A DNA stretch of 39,601 nt from NCBI GenBank assembly GCA_905478365.1, contig CAJQIK010000033.1, positions 1-39,601 of the forward strand, written 5' to 3'. The notes below the pieces were generated by a model, which saw only the letters and a program-made list of their open reading frames with translations, was not told where the DNA came from and searched no databases. This document shows positions 27,495-38,060 of this stretch, piece by piece. Positions within the stretch are counted from its first letter, which is position 1. The number at the start of each line of letters is the position of its first letter. The position numbers and the translations under genes are program-made. Origin of the DNA: an uncultured Burkholderiales Genera incertae sedis bacterium (GTDB lineage Bacteria; Pseudomonadota; Gammaproteobacteria; Burkholderiales; Eutrophovitaceae).

Positions 27495-30400
27495 CTATGT
27501 TCCATCTCTAACGCGTGGCGTGGTGCGAACAATAAGCGAGTAGGCCACAGGAATAATAAACAGGGTCAATAGCGTACCAATCGACACACCTCCAACGATG
27601 ACCCACCCGATAGCTCGCCGAGCCTCTGCACCCGCGCCTGTGGACAACGCAAGCGGCAGCGCACCGAGGACCGTAGCTAGAGCCGTCATTAAGATCGGTC
27701 GCAACCTCAAGGTTGAAGCTTCTAAGACTGCCTCTATTTTTTCTTGCCCAGCCCTTCGCAGTTGATTAGCAAATTCCACGATAAGAATACCATTCTTCGT
27801 AATCAACCCTACAAGCATAACCAACCCAATTCGGCTATACACATTCAGAGAGCCCCCATCACCTAGCTTGGCATTTAGCCACATTACGAAAATGGCTCCC
27901 AGGAAGCCTAACGGCACAGTCAGCATGATAACAAAGGGACCAATGAAACTCTCAAACTGAGCCGCGAGTACGAGGTATATAAATATAAGCGCGAGCACTA
28001 GCGTTACTTTCATTTCGTCTCCACTATCTCTGTATTCCCTAGATGAGCCATTTAAATCAGTCGTCACATTTTTTGGTAGCTCTGCCGCCACAATTGAGTC
28101 GATAAAATCCAAGACTTCACCTTGGCTCGCCTCTGGGCCCACATTTCCACTGATGATGGCAGCACGAAACCTGTTGAAGTGATTGAGTTCTTTCGGGGTC
28201 ACAGTCTCCTCAATACTTACAAGATTAGAAAGCTGAACGAGTTGCCCACTCCTCGCGCGAACATATATTGACGTTAAATCCGTTGGCTGTCGCCGCTTCG
28301 CGTCTTCCATCTGTAATACCACGTCATACTGCTTCCCTTCTCGCTTGTATCGAGTTACATCACGCCCACCCAAAAGGGTTTCTACCGTAGTGCCGATCGT
28401 AGCCATGGAGATTCCCATTGATGCAGCCTTCTCACGGTCAACATTAACCCTCAATTGAGGCTTATTAAGCTTTAAATCAGTATCAAGGCCAGTGATGCCA
28501 GGATAACCTCTAAGCTTGGCCATCACCGTATTAACATGACCTTGCAATTCCTCATAAGAGTTTCCGTAAATCACATACTCTATCTCCTTGGCTGTAAAAC
28601 TTTGCCCCAAAGATAAGGGATTGATAGCAAACGAAATGACGCCGGGAATTCCCCCAAACAGCTTAGGAGTAATTTGTTTACTGATTTCAAGTTGACTACG
28701 TTTTCTGGTATCCCAATGTTCGAGTATGGCAAACCCAATTGCAAAGTTCACAGGATTTGGTCTTTCTAAACCAGGAGCCACAACCTCAAACAACGTTTCA
28801 ATTTCAGGAACATCACTTCCCAATATACCTGCAACCTGCTTCATATATCGATCGGTGTATTGCATTGTCGCCCCTTCCGGAGCGATCGCAAATGCCATAA
28901 AAAAACCTCGATCTTCTACTGGAGATAGCTCTTGCTTTAACTGTGCAAACAAACTAAGCATGGCAATGATTGCAACAACAAAAACACCGACAACAACGAA
29001 CCAGCCTTTGAGAAACAGTCTTAAAACAGCTGAATAACCATTATTGATTTTTTCAAAAATCAGCTCACTAGTTTTGTATATTGAGCCGTGATTTTCATGC
29101 TTCTTAAGAAGAATTGAACACATCATCGGCGTGAGTGTTAACGCTACAAAACCGCTAACCAGAACGGCAGAAACTACTGTCAAGGCAAACTCAACAAATA
29201 ATTGTCCAACGCGACCCGTCACAAAAACGAGTGGTGTGAATACGGCAACCAGCGTAATAGTCATCGCGACAACCGCAAACCCAATTTCCTTAGCCCCTTT
29301 CATTGCAGCTTCAAATCGATTCATTCCCGCCTCAATATGACGGTGAATGTTCTCCAGCATTACGATGGCATCATCAACAACCAAACCTACTGAGAGCACT
29401 ATACCCAGCAAAGTCAGAACGTTGATTGAAAAACCAAGTATATAAAGAAAAAAGAACGAGCCTATCAGTGAGATCGGTATTGTCACAATCGGTATTAGGG
29501 TCGCTCTAACGCTTCTTAAAAATACAAAAATAACGAGCACGACCAAAATTAACGCCTCGATCAACACCTTATAAACGGAATCAATCGCAGCGGAGATAAA
29601 CTGCGATGTATCGAACGCCACCTTCATCGACATGCCTTCAGGCAATCCGCTAATCAACTGTGGCAGCAAATCTCTGACCGCTTGGGCCAACGCAAGTGTA
29701 TTTCCAGTGGACTGTTTTACGACACCTAACCCAAGAGCTTCCTCTCCTGAAATCCTAACGATTTTTCTATTCTCGTAAGGCGCTGGAATCGCGTATCCCA
29801 CATCTTTAATTCTTATTGGATATCCAGAAATTTCTCGGATGATCATATTGTTAAAAGCTTCAGGACTCTTTAAATCAGTTTCAGTCATGACCGTCAACTC
29901 TCGGTCATTACTCTCAATTCGCCCGCCCGGCGAGTCTAGATTTTGTTGGCGTAAAGCAGTTTCTACATCCTGAATCGTTAAACCTCTGGCAGCAAGTTTC
30001 TCGCGATCAATCCATACTCTCATCGCGTATCGACGTTCGCCACCAATAATTACTGTAGCAACACCCGGAAGTGTTTTTAATGGATCAGTCAGATACCGAT
30101 CGGCATAATCGGTGAGCTCCATAGGGCTGTGCCGATCACTTTTTAACGCTAGCCAGAGCACAGGCCAAGCATCGGCTTCGATTTTAGAAACCACCGGGTC
30201 ATCTGCACTCTCGGGCAATAAAGTCTGTATTCGCGAGACCCTATCTCGAACATCATTCGCGGCAGCCTCTACGTTCCGGTCAGTTAAAAATGTAACCGTA
30301 ATCTCACTAACTTCCTCTTTACTTTTTGACTTGATCGTATCAACACCCTCAATCCCGGACAAAACGTCTTCTATTGGGGTCGTAATCACACTTTCTACAA

Positions 30401-30572
30401 CTTGGGCTGTAGCCCCCTTATATATTGTTCTAACAGAAACCGTTGGTGGATCTATTTTGGGATATTCTCTGACGGATAACCGGTCAAAAGATATAACGCC
30501 CAGCAATACAATTAGCAGACTGAAAACTGTCGCTAAAACTGGTCTACGGATGGAAATCTCAGAAAGAATCAT
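27495..30572 (-). CDS. RND efflux transporter inner-membrane permease (HAE1/AcrB-like)
   Basis: 1025 aa; MILSEISIRRPVLATVFSLLIVLLGVISF, VGLVVDDAIVMLENIHRHIE, RLRPILMTALATVLGALPLALSTGAGAEARRAIG. Confidence 0.95.
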   Translation of the reverse strand: MILSEISIRRPVLATVFSLLIVLLGVISFDRLSVREYPKIDPPTVSVRTIYKGATAQVVESVITTPIEDVLSGIEGVDTIKSKSKEEVSEITVTFLTDRNVEAAANDVRDRVSRIQTLLPESADDPVVSKIEADAWPVLWLALKSDRHSPMELTDYADRYLTDPLKTLPGVATVIIGGERRYAMRVWIDREKLAARGLTIQDVETALRQQNLDSPGGRIESNDRELTVMTETDLKSPEAFNNMIIREISGYPIRIKDVGYAIPAPYENRKIVRISGEEALGLGVVKQSTGNTLALAQAVRDLLPQLISGLPEGMSMKVAFDTSQFISAAIDSVYKVLIEALILVVLVIFVFLRSVRATLIPIVTIPISLIGSFFFLYILGFSINVLTLLGIVLSVGLVVDDAIVMLENIHRHIEAGMNRFEAAMKGAKEIGFAVVAMTITLVAVFTPLVFVTGRVGQLFVEFALTVVSAVLVSGFVALTLTPMMCSILLKKHENHGSIYKTSELIFEKINNGYSAVLRLFLKGWFVVVGVFVVAIIAMLSLFAQLKQELSPVEDRGFFMAFAIAPEGATMQYTDRYMKQVAGILGSDVPEIETLFEVVAPGLERPNPVNFAIGFAILEHWDTRKRSQLEISKQITPKLFGGIPGVISFAINPLSLGQSFTAKEIEYVIYGNSYEELQGHVNTVMAKLRGYPGITGLDTDLKLNKPQLRVNVDREKAASMGISMATIGTTVETLLGGRDVTRYKREGKQYDVVLQMEDAKRRQPTDLTSIYVRARSGQLVQLSNLVSIEETVTPKELNHFNRFRAAIISGNVGPEASQGEVLDFIDSIVAAELPKNVTTDLNGSSREYRDSGDEMKVTLVLALIFIYLVLAAQFESFIGPFVIMLTVPLGFLGAIFVMWLNAKLGDGGSLNVYSRIGLVMLVGLITKNGILIVEFANQLRRAGQEKIEAVLEASTLRLRPILMTALATVLGALPLALSTGAGAEARRAIGWVIVGGVSIGTLLTLFIIPVAYSLIVRTTPRVRDGT

Positions 30573-30624
30573 AAGTCACATTAACTAAAAGCAAGTTTTT
30601 CTTTACGCAAAACATTAACAGTAG

Positions 30625-31713
30625 TTATTGCGCGCCACCCAGCACCATTACTGGTGCACCATCTCTAATCTTCATTTGCCCCTCCGTCACCACCATATCC
30701 CCCGGACTCAACCCATTGAGAATCTCAACATACCCAGGCGTTCTGCGACCAAGCTCGACCTTTGTCAGTGATGCTTTCCCATCTATAACTCGGTACACAA
30801 AATTATCGGTTCCTTGGGGCCATAGCGCTTGCTCTGGAACTGATAACGCGTTTTGTTTCTTAGACATGATAAGAGACACCCTCGCGAACATGCCTGAGTG
30901 TAATTTCCCCTCTTTATTGCTGACCCTCGCCCGAACAAGAGCGGTTCGAGTTTCCCCGTCGATTCCGGTTTCGATTGCATAAACCTCACCCTTAAAGGTA
31001 TCAGCAGGAAACGCATCAACAACTACATCAATGACCTGGCCAGACCGGACTTTAGCGAGGTATACCGCAGGCACTCTAAAATCGATTTTCACCGAACTAA
31101 GGTCCTCTAATTTCGCGATATCTGCTCCCGCCTCGAGGTACGCTCCAGGACTGACCTTTCTGAGACCTATAACACCTGAAAAAGGAGCTGTCACAATGGT
31201 TTTTTGTAAGTGTGCATCTGCCTCCTGGACTAAGGCAGCCAATCTTGCCACCGCGCCTGCCTGTAAATCTAACGCCTCCTTACTAATGAACTTTTGTTGG
31301 TATAACTCCTTTAATCGCATATATCGTTGTTGCTCAGTTCGAAGCTCTGCACTAATGGCTGCAACTTGTGCGCGATATACGGCATCGTCAAGCGCAACCA
31401 ATAATTGGCCTTTTTGTATTACTTGCCCTTCATTAAAATTGAGCTCGACCAAACGACCACTGATCTCCGTTCTGACTCGCACAGATTCGTTAGCTACAAT
31501 GTTACCAACCGCGCTGATATCCTCTACCAAATCACCAACCAGAACAGGCAAAGCTTTAACAGGCAATCCTTGAGGTTTCGATGGCGCAGCTTGTTCAACT
31601 TTTTCAGGCGTTTTGCCTACCTCTTCCACAGGTCTATTTACCCACGCGAATAAACCCAAAACTACTACGACAATAACGCCCCAAAACGCTAAGCGACTTT
31701 TTGTTTTTGACAA
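30625..31713 (-). CDS. RND efflux periplasmic adaptor (membrane fusion protein)
   Basis: 362 aa; N-terminal TM, VRVRTEISGRLVELNFNEGQVIQKGQLLVALDD, TIVTAPFSGVIGLRKVSPGAYLEAG. Confidence 0.94.
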   Translation of the reverse strand: MSKTKSRLAFWGVIVVVVLGLFAWVNRPVEEVGKTPEKVEQAAPSKPQGLPVKALPVLVGDLVEDISAVGNIVANESVRVRTEISGRLVELNFNEGQVIQKGQLLVALDDAVYRAQVAAISAELRTEQQRYMRLKELYQQKFISKEALDLQAGAVARLAALVQEADAHLQKTIVTAPFSGVIGLRKVSPGAYLEAGADIAKLEDLSSVKIDFRVPAVYLAKVRSGQVIDVVVDAFPADTFKGEVYAIETGIDGETRTALVRARVSNKEGKLHSGMFARVSLIMSKKQNALSVPEQALWPQGTDNFVYRVIDGKASLTKVELGRRTPGYVEILNGLSPGDMVVTEGQMKIRDGAPVMVLGGAQ

Positions 31714-31740
31714 CTTGCCCCCCTGACTCTAAAAACTCTT

Positions 31741-31765
31741 CTAAACTCAACTTAGTGGAGTTTAG
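31741..31765. repeat. 8-bp perfect inverted repeat upstream of adaptor gene
   Basis: CTAAACTC-AACTTAGTG-GAGTTTAG, 28 nt before the 31713 start codon. Confidence 0.6.
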
Positions 31766-31866
31766 GCCTATTTGCACCTCTGCGGTAAATGAAACTCTAG
31801 GCTAACTACCTCGGTAACACGCGAATTAACAAATCATATTCTCTTGCAACACTTAACCCTGCAACC

Positions 31867-32241
31867 CTACGATTTTGCTTCAGTCTTCGAGTTTGCAATC
31901 TCATCCCTTACTTGAGTCATATCAAGCTTCGCCATTCGATCAAGAAGACCTTCAAGCGAATATGCTGGAACAGCTCCCGGTTTCGAGTAGAGGATGATTT
32001 GCTCTCGGATAACAACCAAAGTCGGAATGGACCGAATCCCGAAAGACTCTGCCAACTCTTGCTCCTCTTCAGAATTTACCTTTGCAAAATAGACTCCGGT
32101 ATATGTCTCTGATGCGGCCTCGAAAACAGGCGCAAAAGTTTTACAAGGGGCACACCAAGGTGCCCAAAAATCAATAATGACCATGTCGTTTTCTTTAACG
32201 GCTTGGTCAAAAGTCTTACTCGTCAGGTTGGCTACTGGCAT
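31867..32241 (-). CDS. thioredoxin-family protein
   Basis: MVIIDFWAPWCAPCKTFAPVFEAAS, IRSIPTLVVI; active site CAPC rather than CGPC. Confidence 0.9.
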   Translation of the reverse strand: MPVANLTSKTFDQAVKENDMVIIDFWAPWCAPCKTFAPVFEAASETYTGVYFAKVNSEEEQELAESFGIRSIPTLVVIREQIILYSKPGAVPAYSLEGLLDRMAKLDMTQVRDEIANSKTEAKS

Positions 32242-32306
32242 GGTCGTATGTCCACATCATTAATTATTGCATTAGTCTAGCATTTTCCCAACAGCCGTAA
32301 GAATAT

Positions 32307-35300
32307 CTAAAAATCCTGATTCGAGTTTTGGAAACGTCCAAAATGATGCAAAATTGTAGGGAGCACGAGAAGATTCAATACCGTTGAGGTAAATAATCCA
32401 CCGACTATGATAGTTGCCATAGGACCCTCAATCTCGCGACCAGGCTCCCCTGTTCCAAGCGCTAGAGGTAACAACCCAAGCCCAGTAACTAAGGCCGTCA
32501 TAAGGATTGAGGGTAATCGCTCGGAAGCTCCACGCACAACCGTGTCAAAATTCCAAGCAACTCTTTCCACCTCAACAAGGTGCTTATAATGAGAAACCAA
32601 CATGATTGAATTTCTGAGCGTTATTCCAAAGAGAGTTACAAATCCGACTAAAGAACCAAGAGATAACCAACCGCCTGAAAATATGACGGCAATAACTCCT
32701 CCGATGAGGGCAAAGGGTAAATTTAAAAACGTAATCGCCATATTATGAAGTTGATTGAAAGCAATGTAGAGAAATATAAACACGCCAACCCCAGCTAGAA
32801 GCGAGTGAACGATTAAATCCGTTTTTGCTTGCCGCTCCGACTCCGCCGTACCAGAAAAAACAACATAATTTCCTGAAGATAGCTCCACCTCGGAGAGAAT
32901 CTTCTTTTTAGCTCTTTGCTCAAAAGAAGCTAGGTCACGACCAGAGAACTTTGCCGTAACGGTTTGTACGCGCCTTCCGTCCGAATGAAGGATCTTATAC
33001 CTTCCACCCACTAGATTTATATCAGCAACATCTGCCAACCTAATGATAGCGTCACCTATTCTTTTTACTGGCAACGCGGACAGAGAACGAACGTCTTTTC
33101 TTAATTCATCATCAAGTATTACGACAATGTCAACGACACTGTTTCCTTTCCTAATCTGGCCAACAACCTCTCCATCATAAGCCGCGCCAACAACTTCAAG
33201 AACTTCGCCAGGAGTCAGCCCCAACGCAGACAAACGCCCGTGTCTCAGTCGAATATCAAGTTGAGGCGTACCCGCTGGCGCCTGTATCTGAATATCCTCA
33301 GCGCCACGAACTTGATTCAAAGCAGCAGCAACTTTGAGGGCATCTCGATCTAACCTATCAAGGTCAGCCCCGTAAATTGTGACGACTAGTGGCGCAGCAA
33401 ACCCGGTAACTGTCTCCTCAATGCGCTCTGTCAAAAATGTGTTGACCCCAAAACTTAACCCAGGAAAAGTACCGAACTTCTCTCCACTGAGGACCTCCCG
33501 TATTTCCGCAAGCACTCTACCTTGCTCGTCACCACCCAAGGCACCAATTTCTATTTCGAATTCACTATAGTGAGTCCCAAACGTATCCGCACCATTTTTA
33601 GACCGCCCCACCCATTGAGCGACCGACTCGACACCATCGATTTCTCCTAACGCTTTCGATACACGATCACCAACTCTCAAAGACTCTCGTTCCGAAGTTC
33701 CTGGAACCGCTGTCATATGAGCTATATAGTGACCTTCTTTTAAAGCTGGAATGAACTCTCCCGAAAAAAGCGGAAAGACACAGATACCAGAAATGATAAA
33801 AACAATAGTAACCGTTAGATTGCGAGCAAATTTATTTTCGAACCACTTCAATAGCCTTTCATATCTTGGTCGTAACCATGAAACAGCGGGTGGATCATCT
33901 GCGGATAAACTGCGGCCTCCCAAAAGTAGGTAACTAAGCGCCGGCGTCAGCGTCACCGCCGTTACAAGAGACGCTAATATCGCAAAAATATAAGCCAGAC
34001 CTAGAGGTGCGAATAGCTTTCCAGCAATACCTGAAAGAGTTAATAAAGGTACAAATGCCAGCACAACAATAAACGTGGCATAGACAACAGAGCTTCTAAC
34101 TTCTACTGAGGCTTCCAAAACCACCTCGGATAGTTTCTTCGGCTCACCCAGAAGTTGATTTAATCGAAGTCTTCGAAAGATATTCTCCGTATCAATAATG
34201 GCGTCATCAACTACTTCTCCTAGAGCAATAGCCAAACCACCAATCACCATCACATTCAGTGCTATATCAAGAGCATCAAGTACAATCACGGCGGACAGCA
34301 AAGAGACTGGCATAGCAATTGCGCATATGACAGCTGTTCGGGCGTTATACAGAAATAAGAACAAAATACTAATAACTAAGGCAGACCCAATTAAAACGTC
34401 ACGTTGAACATTTTTTACTGCTGTTTCAATGAAGTTTGCCGGCCTGAATAGATTCTCGTGGAGAGTAACTTCCTCTCTTTCAATTAACGGAGCGAGTTCT
34501 GATATTGCGCGCTCCAAATCTTGAGTAACGGCATAAGTGTTAGCACCCAACTGGCCCTGGATCATCAAAAATACACCCTCTTTGGCATCTATAGATGCCG
34601 CACCAATGGAGGGCGCCGGGCCGGTTACAATTTTTGCTAAATCACCAAGACGTATCTTAGCTCCAGTACGAGACTCTACGATGAGGTGCTCGATATCTCC
34701 AAGATCTCTTGGCTGCCCATCCAATTGGATATTTAAATGCTGATTGGGGGTCGTGATAAAACCTGTTCCAACCATTCCCGTTACAGACTGTGCGGCCTTA
34801 AGCAAATCCTGAAATGAAACATCTGATTGTTCTAATTTTTGAAGATCCACCTGAATTTGCCACTGTCGCACGTCCCCGCCGAAAACGTTGACCTCAGCAA
34901 CCCCCGGGACACCCAGTAGGTGCGGGCGAATAGTCCAATCTACAAGTGTCCTTAAATCTGCAAACGAACGCTTATCTGACGTCACACCAATACCGAGAAC
35001 CGTACTAGCGGAAGAGGTCAACGGCGTCATGGTGGGTGCACTTACTCCTCGAGGCATTTCGGATCCCAGCGCAGATATTCTCTCGCCAACAACTTGACGA
35101 TTCAAATAAACATCACTTCCATCCTTAAATATCACCGTAACGACAGACAGCCCCGGGATCGACTGAGAACGAATATTTTCTAACTCCGGTATTCCCATTA
35201 ATGCATTCTCAATGGGCTGCGTAACCAGTTTTTCAACTAACGCAGAAGAGTAGCCTGGGGCTTCAATTTGAAGCACGACTTGACTGGGCGAAAACTCTGG

Positions 35301-35417
35301 GAATACGTCTAAATTTGCATTAGAAATTGTATACAAGCCATAGCTAACGATCGTAATTGCAAGGGTCACAACAACCCCAGCATATTTAATAGAGCTACGA
35401 ACGATTCCGGCAATCAT
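32307..35417 (-). CDS. RND efflux permease, CusA/CzcA-like family
   Basis: 1036 aa; SNANLDVFPEFSPSQVVLQIEAPGYSSALVEKLVTQPIENALMGIPELENIRSQS, GEVVDDAIIDTENIFRRLR, RLPSILMTALVTGLGLLPLALGTGEPGREIEGPMA. Confidence 0.92.
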   Translation of the reverse strand: MIAGIVRSSIKYAGVVVTLAITIVSYGLYTISNANLDVFPEFSPSQVVLQIEAPGYSSALVEKLVTQPIENALMGIPELENIRSQSIPGLSVVTVIFKDGSDVYLNRQVVGERISALGSEMPRGVSAPTMTPLTSSASTVLGIGVTSDKRSFADLRTLVDWTIRPHLLGVPGVAEVNVFGGDVRQWQIQVDLQKLEQSDVSFQDLLKAAQSVTGMVGTGFITTPNQHLNIQLDGQPRDLGDIEHLIVESRTGAKIRLGDLAKIVTGPAPSIGAASIDAKEGVFLMIQGQLGANTYAVTQDLERAISELAPLIEREEVTLHENLFRPANFIETAVKNVQRDVLIGSALVISILFLFLYNARTAVICAIAMPVSLLSAVIVLDALDIALNVMVIGGLAIALGEVVDDAIIDTENIFRRLRLNQLLGEPKKLSEVVLEASVEVRSSVVYATFIVVLAFVPLLTLSGIAGKLFAPLGLAYIFAILASLVTAVTLTPALSYLLLGGRSLSADDPPAVSWLRPRYERLLKWFENKFARNLTVTIVFIISGICVFPLFSGEFIPALKEGHYIAHMTAVPGTSERESLRVGDRVSKALGEIDGVESVAQWVGRSKNGADTFGTHYSEFEIEIGALGGDEQGRVLAEIREVLSGEKFGTFPGLSFGVNTFLTERIEETVTGFAAPLVVTIYGADLDRLDRDALKVAAALNQVRGAEDIQIQAPAGTPQLDIRLRHGRLSALGLTPGEVLEVVGAAYDGEVVGQIRKGNSVVDIVVILDDELRKDVRSLSALPVKRIGDAIIRLADVADINLVGGRYKILHSDGRRVQTVTAKFSGRDLASFEQRAKKKILSEVELSSGNYVVFSGTAESERQAKTDLIVHSLLAGVGVFIFLYIAFNQLHNMAITFLNLPFALIGGVIAVIFSGGWLSLGSLVGFVTLFGITLRNSIMLVSHYKHLVEVERVAWNFDTVVRGASERLPSILMTALVTGLGLLPLALGTGEPGREIEGPMATIIVGGLFTSTVLNLLVLPTILHHFGRFQNSNQDF

Positions 35418-35489
35418 TAGTTAGCCGTCCAAAAATATGACAGCGAAGAATTGTGACACTTGTACCTCACTTTGGCTAAGTAATGAATC

Positions 35490-36551
35490 TCAATCCTCAT
35501 TCTCGTTACGTATTTGATACTTCAATTCTTCCGATAGTAAAAGCTGAGCGCCGGACACGACAATTTGATCTCCTGGGCTCAGTGCCTCAACCTCGAACCA
35601 TCCAATTCCTAAATCAACGGTAGCCTCAATTTCAACTCTTGCAAAAACTCCATCACTAAGTTGTTTGAATACCCATGGCTTTCCAGAGTGCCATATAACT
35701 GCTTCATCAGGCACCAGAACGCCAGCAGCATCCTTCAAGCTGACAGACAGTGACGCTACAATGCGGGTACCTTCCGGTATTTTTGATTCAGTGATAAAAA
35801 ACTTGTCTACGCCTCCTGTACCTAACTTAACGTTTGGCGCGTCACCAACATACCGTCCAGCAATTTTTAGATGCGGCGAAGCCACTGGCGCCACTTCAAT
35901 TTCACTGATATCCAATTCAGCTAGGGATGCCTCTTTAATGAATACACGTAACAAACTCGCATTTTGGTTTGCTAAATTTTTAAAATTTTTAGAATACTCA
36001 TTTAATAACCATTCGCTAATCGTACTACCCCATTTCGTAATCGATGTTTGTCTCAATGACGACAGATCTCGCTGTATATTGGACCTATAAGTGCGGACAG
36101 CCTTAAGCTGATACTCGATGTCCAGTAATTCACGTCGAGAGATGCTTTGTCTATCTTCGTATAGTAAGCGAGCGTTCTTATGAGATTCCGCTAGATGGGC
36201 CTCCTCAACAGCTTTCGTCTGATCTGCGTTTAACAAAGCAATTAGCTGAGCTCTAATATCCAAGAGACCGGCAACATCAAGAACCTCACCGAACAATTCA
36301 TATCCCGATTGGTGGTAGGTTGGGGTCAAGGCTAAAAACTCGATACCAGCCATACTCTGGTCTCTGGGCTCTAAGCGAACAATTGAAACGCCGTTCTCCT
36401 CGCTCAAAGAATCCCTTGTCTCTATTTCTTCCTCATAGTCAGAATCACTGAATAACAAATCATCCCGATTGACAGTAACGAGGAGCAATAAAAGTAGGCC
36501 TATCAAAATAGTAAGGCCGCCAATAACCAAGTTATAGTGCCGCTTATTCAA
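35490..36551 (-). CDS. efflux RND periplasmic adaptor-like protein (divergent)
   Basis: 353 aa; N-terminal TM, C-terminal VLVPDEAVIWHSGKPWVFKQLSDGVFARVEIE...VEALSPGDQIVVSGAQLLLSEE; between TolC-like and RND genes. Confidence 0.82.
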   Translation of the reverse strand: MNKRHYNLVIGGLTILIGLLLLLLVTVNRDDLLFSDSDYEEEIETRDSLSEENGVSIVRLEPRDQSMAGIEFLALTPTYHQSGYELFGEVLDVAGLLDIRAQLIALLNADQTKAVEEAHLAESHKNARLLYEDRQSISRRELLDIEYQLKAVRTYRSNIQRDLSSLRQTSITKWGSTISEWLLNEYSKNFKNLANQNASLLRVFIKEASLAELDISEIEVAPVASPHLKIAGRYVGDAPNVKLGTGGVDKFFITESKIPEGTRIVASLSVSLKDAAGVLVPDEAVIWHSGKPWVFKQLSDGVFARVEIEATVDLGIGWFEVEALSPGDQIVVSGAQLLLSEELKYQIRNENED

Positions 36552-38058
36552 GTGGATCTTTCAATTGGTAATTCATACTCGCCAAGACCTTATATTGAAA
36601 TAGTAACGGAGTTTGACACGAATCCTCGAGTGCAGCGAGAGCTGTAAAATAATCCGACATTTGATCGATAAATTGCTCTGCTATAGCAATGTACGCCAAC
36701 CGTCCATCATAAAGATCAACTCGACTGATGTTACCAACACCAAACCTCTCCTCCGCTCCCGAAAAAATTTCATTCGCTTGACGTAAATTCGATCGACTCT
36801 GCACCAGACGCGCTCGAGCAGACTGAGCCATCGCGTGATATCCCTCAACCTGTGAAAGGATATTAATTTGAGTTTCTTTCACTTCAAGATGTTTTAAATT
36901 CCGCACATTTTCAGCTTGCAATATAAGTACGTCAGATTGTTTTGGTAAGGCTAAGCCCAAAGCAAAATTCCAGATTTTATCTCCCTGATCCCAGAAGTAT
37001 CCTGGTGATATTGAAATTTCCGGGTACTGCTTTATCAGTGCTAATTTTAATTCAACATCAGCAAGCCCAAAATCAACCAACGACTCCTGCAAATCGATTC
37101 TATTAAGCAAGGCAGCGCTTCGATATACTTCTACTCCCGAAATATCAGGAGTCTCGTCAAAAGTAAGGTGGCTCATAACCAATTGTTCTAGGTCAATCGC
37201 TGGCATACCGATGAACCCAGCCATAGTTGATACAATCTCTAACCGTTCCGTTTCAAGCATCAACTCTTGCTCCAGAAATAACCCTAGGTCGTACTTTCTT
37301 TTGTTCAATTGATCGCGGTTTGCAAACCCGTAGGAAAATCTGGCCTCAACAAGATCTATCAACTCTCGAGCTAACTTAATTTTCTGGATATTGAGTTTCC
37401 GCTTAGCTGCATTTGCATTCCATCGGAATAAATTATTGCGCAGCTCCGAATGTAGCAACCATATTTCCTGCGTTAATTTTAACGTGGCATCATCTACGTA
37501 GAGTAGTGATTTTTCAGACAGTACTTTCTGTTTTTTTTCCGAGAAAAAAGGAAGACCAACGGTAAAACCCAACCCCCAAGGTTTCTCTCCATTAACTTCG
37601 TTCGTATGATACTCAGTAGCTACTTGAACTTTTTTTTGTATTTCTAATCCGGACAATTGAGCCGAAACTTCAAATAACTCTTTATTTTGCCTCGCAACTT
37701 TTAGTCTCGGGCTGAAATAAAGAGCGGTATACATAAGTTCTTCGAGTCCCCATTTCTCAGGTGGCCAAGGCCGGTTATAGCCCAGTTTCGCTGCGAAAAC
37801 ATCCACGCTTTCACGTGTTATGTCCCTAGTATCAAAATCTTGAGTTATTTGGTCAGAATCAGGTTGATCCAACACATAGCCCTTCATCTGCCCACACCCA
37901 CATAGACTAATAAAAAGCATACCCACACATAGATATCGACGCCAGCTAATGGACGTGAGTACCCTCTGGAGGAACATTTCTAACCCGACATTGCTCATTA
38001 AACCTAGACAACAAAACTTAAGGAACGACGTCTTATCAGACAAAGGAGCCTGAAACAT
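36544..38058 (-). CDS. TolC-family outer membrane efflux protein (lipoprotein-like)
   Basis: RRYLCVGMLFISLCGCGQM lipobox-like; long helical region with LKLALIKQYPEISISPGYFWDQGDKIWNFALGLALP. Start uncertain (internal ATG 37998 or 37977 likely). Confidence 0.8.
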   Translation of the reverse strand: MFQAPLSDKTSFLKFCCLGLMSNVGLEMFLQRVLTSISWRRYLCVGMLFISLCGCGQMKGYVLDQPDSDQITQDFDTRDITRESVDVFAAKLGYNRPWPPEKWGLEELMYTALYFSPRLKVARQNKELFEVSAQLSGLEIQKKVQVATEYHTNEVNGEKPWGLGFTVGLPFFSEKKQKVLSEKSLLYVDDATLKLTQEIWLLHSELRNNLFRWNANAAKRKLNIQKIKLARELIDLVEARFSYGFANRDQLNKRKYDLGLFLEQELMLETERLEIVSTMAGFIGMPAIDLEQLVMSHLTFDETPDISGVEVYRSAALLNRIDLQESLVDFGLADVELKLALIKQYPEISISPGYFWDQGDKIWNFALGLALPKQSDVLILQAENVRNLKHLEVKETQINILSQVEGYHAMAQSARARLVQSRSNLRQANEIFSGAEERFGVGNISRVDLYDGRLAYIAIAEQFIDQMSDYFTALAALEDSCQTPLLFQYKVLASMNYQLKDPLE

Positions 38059-38060
38059 CG

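Noticed and set aside
30112-30588. 158-aa + strand ORF
   Set aside because: Antisense to the start of the RND permease gene; no domain signature.
31031-31573. 180-aa + strand ORF
   Set aside because: Fully antisense to the membrane fusion protein CDS; composition typical of a shadow frame.
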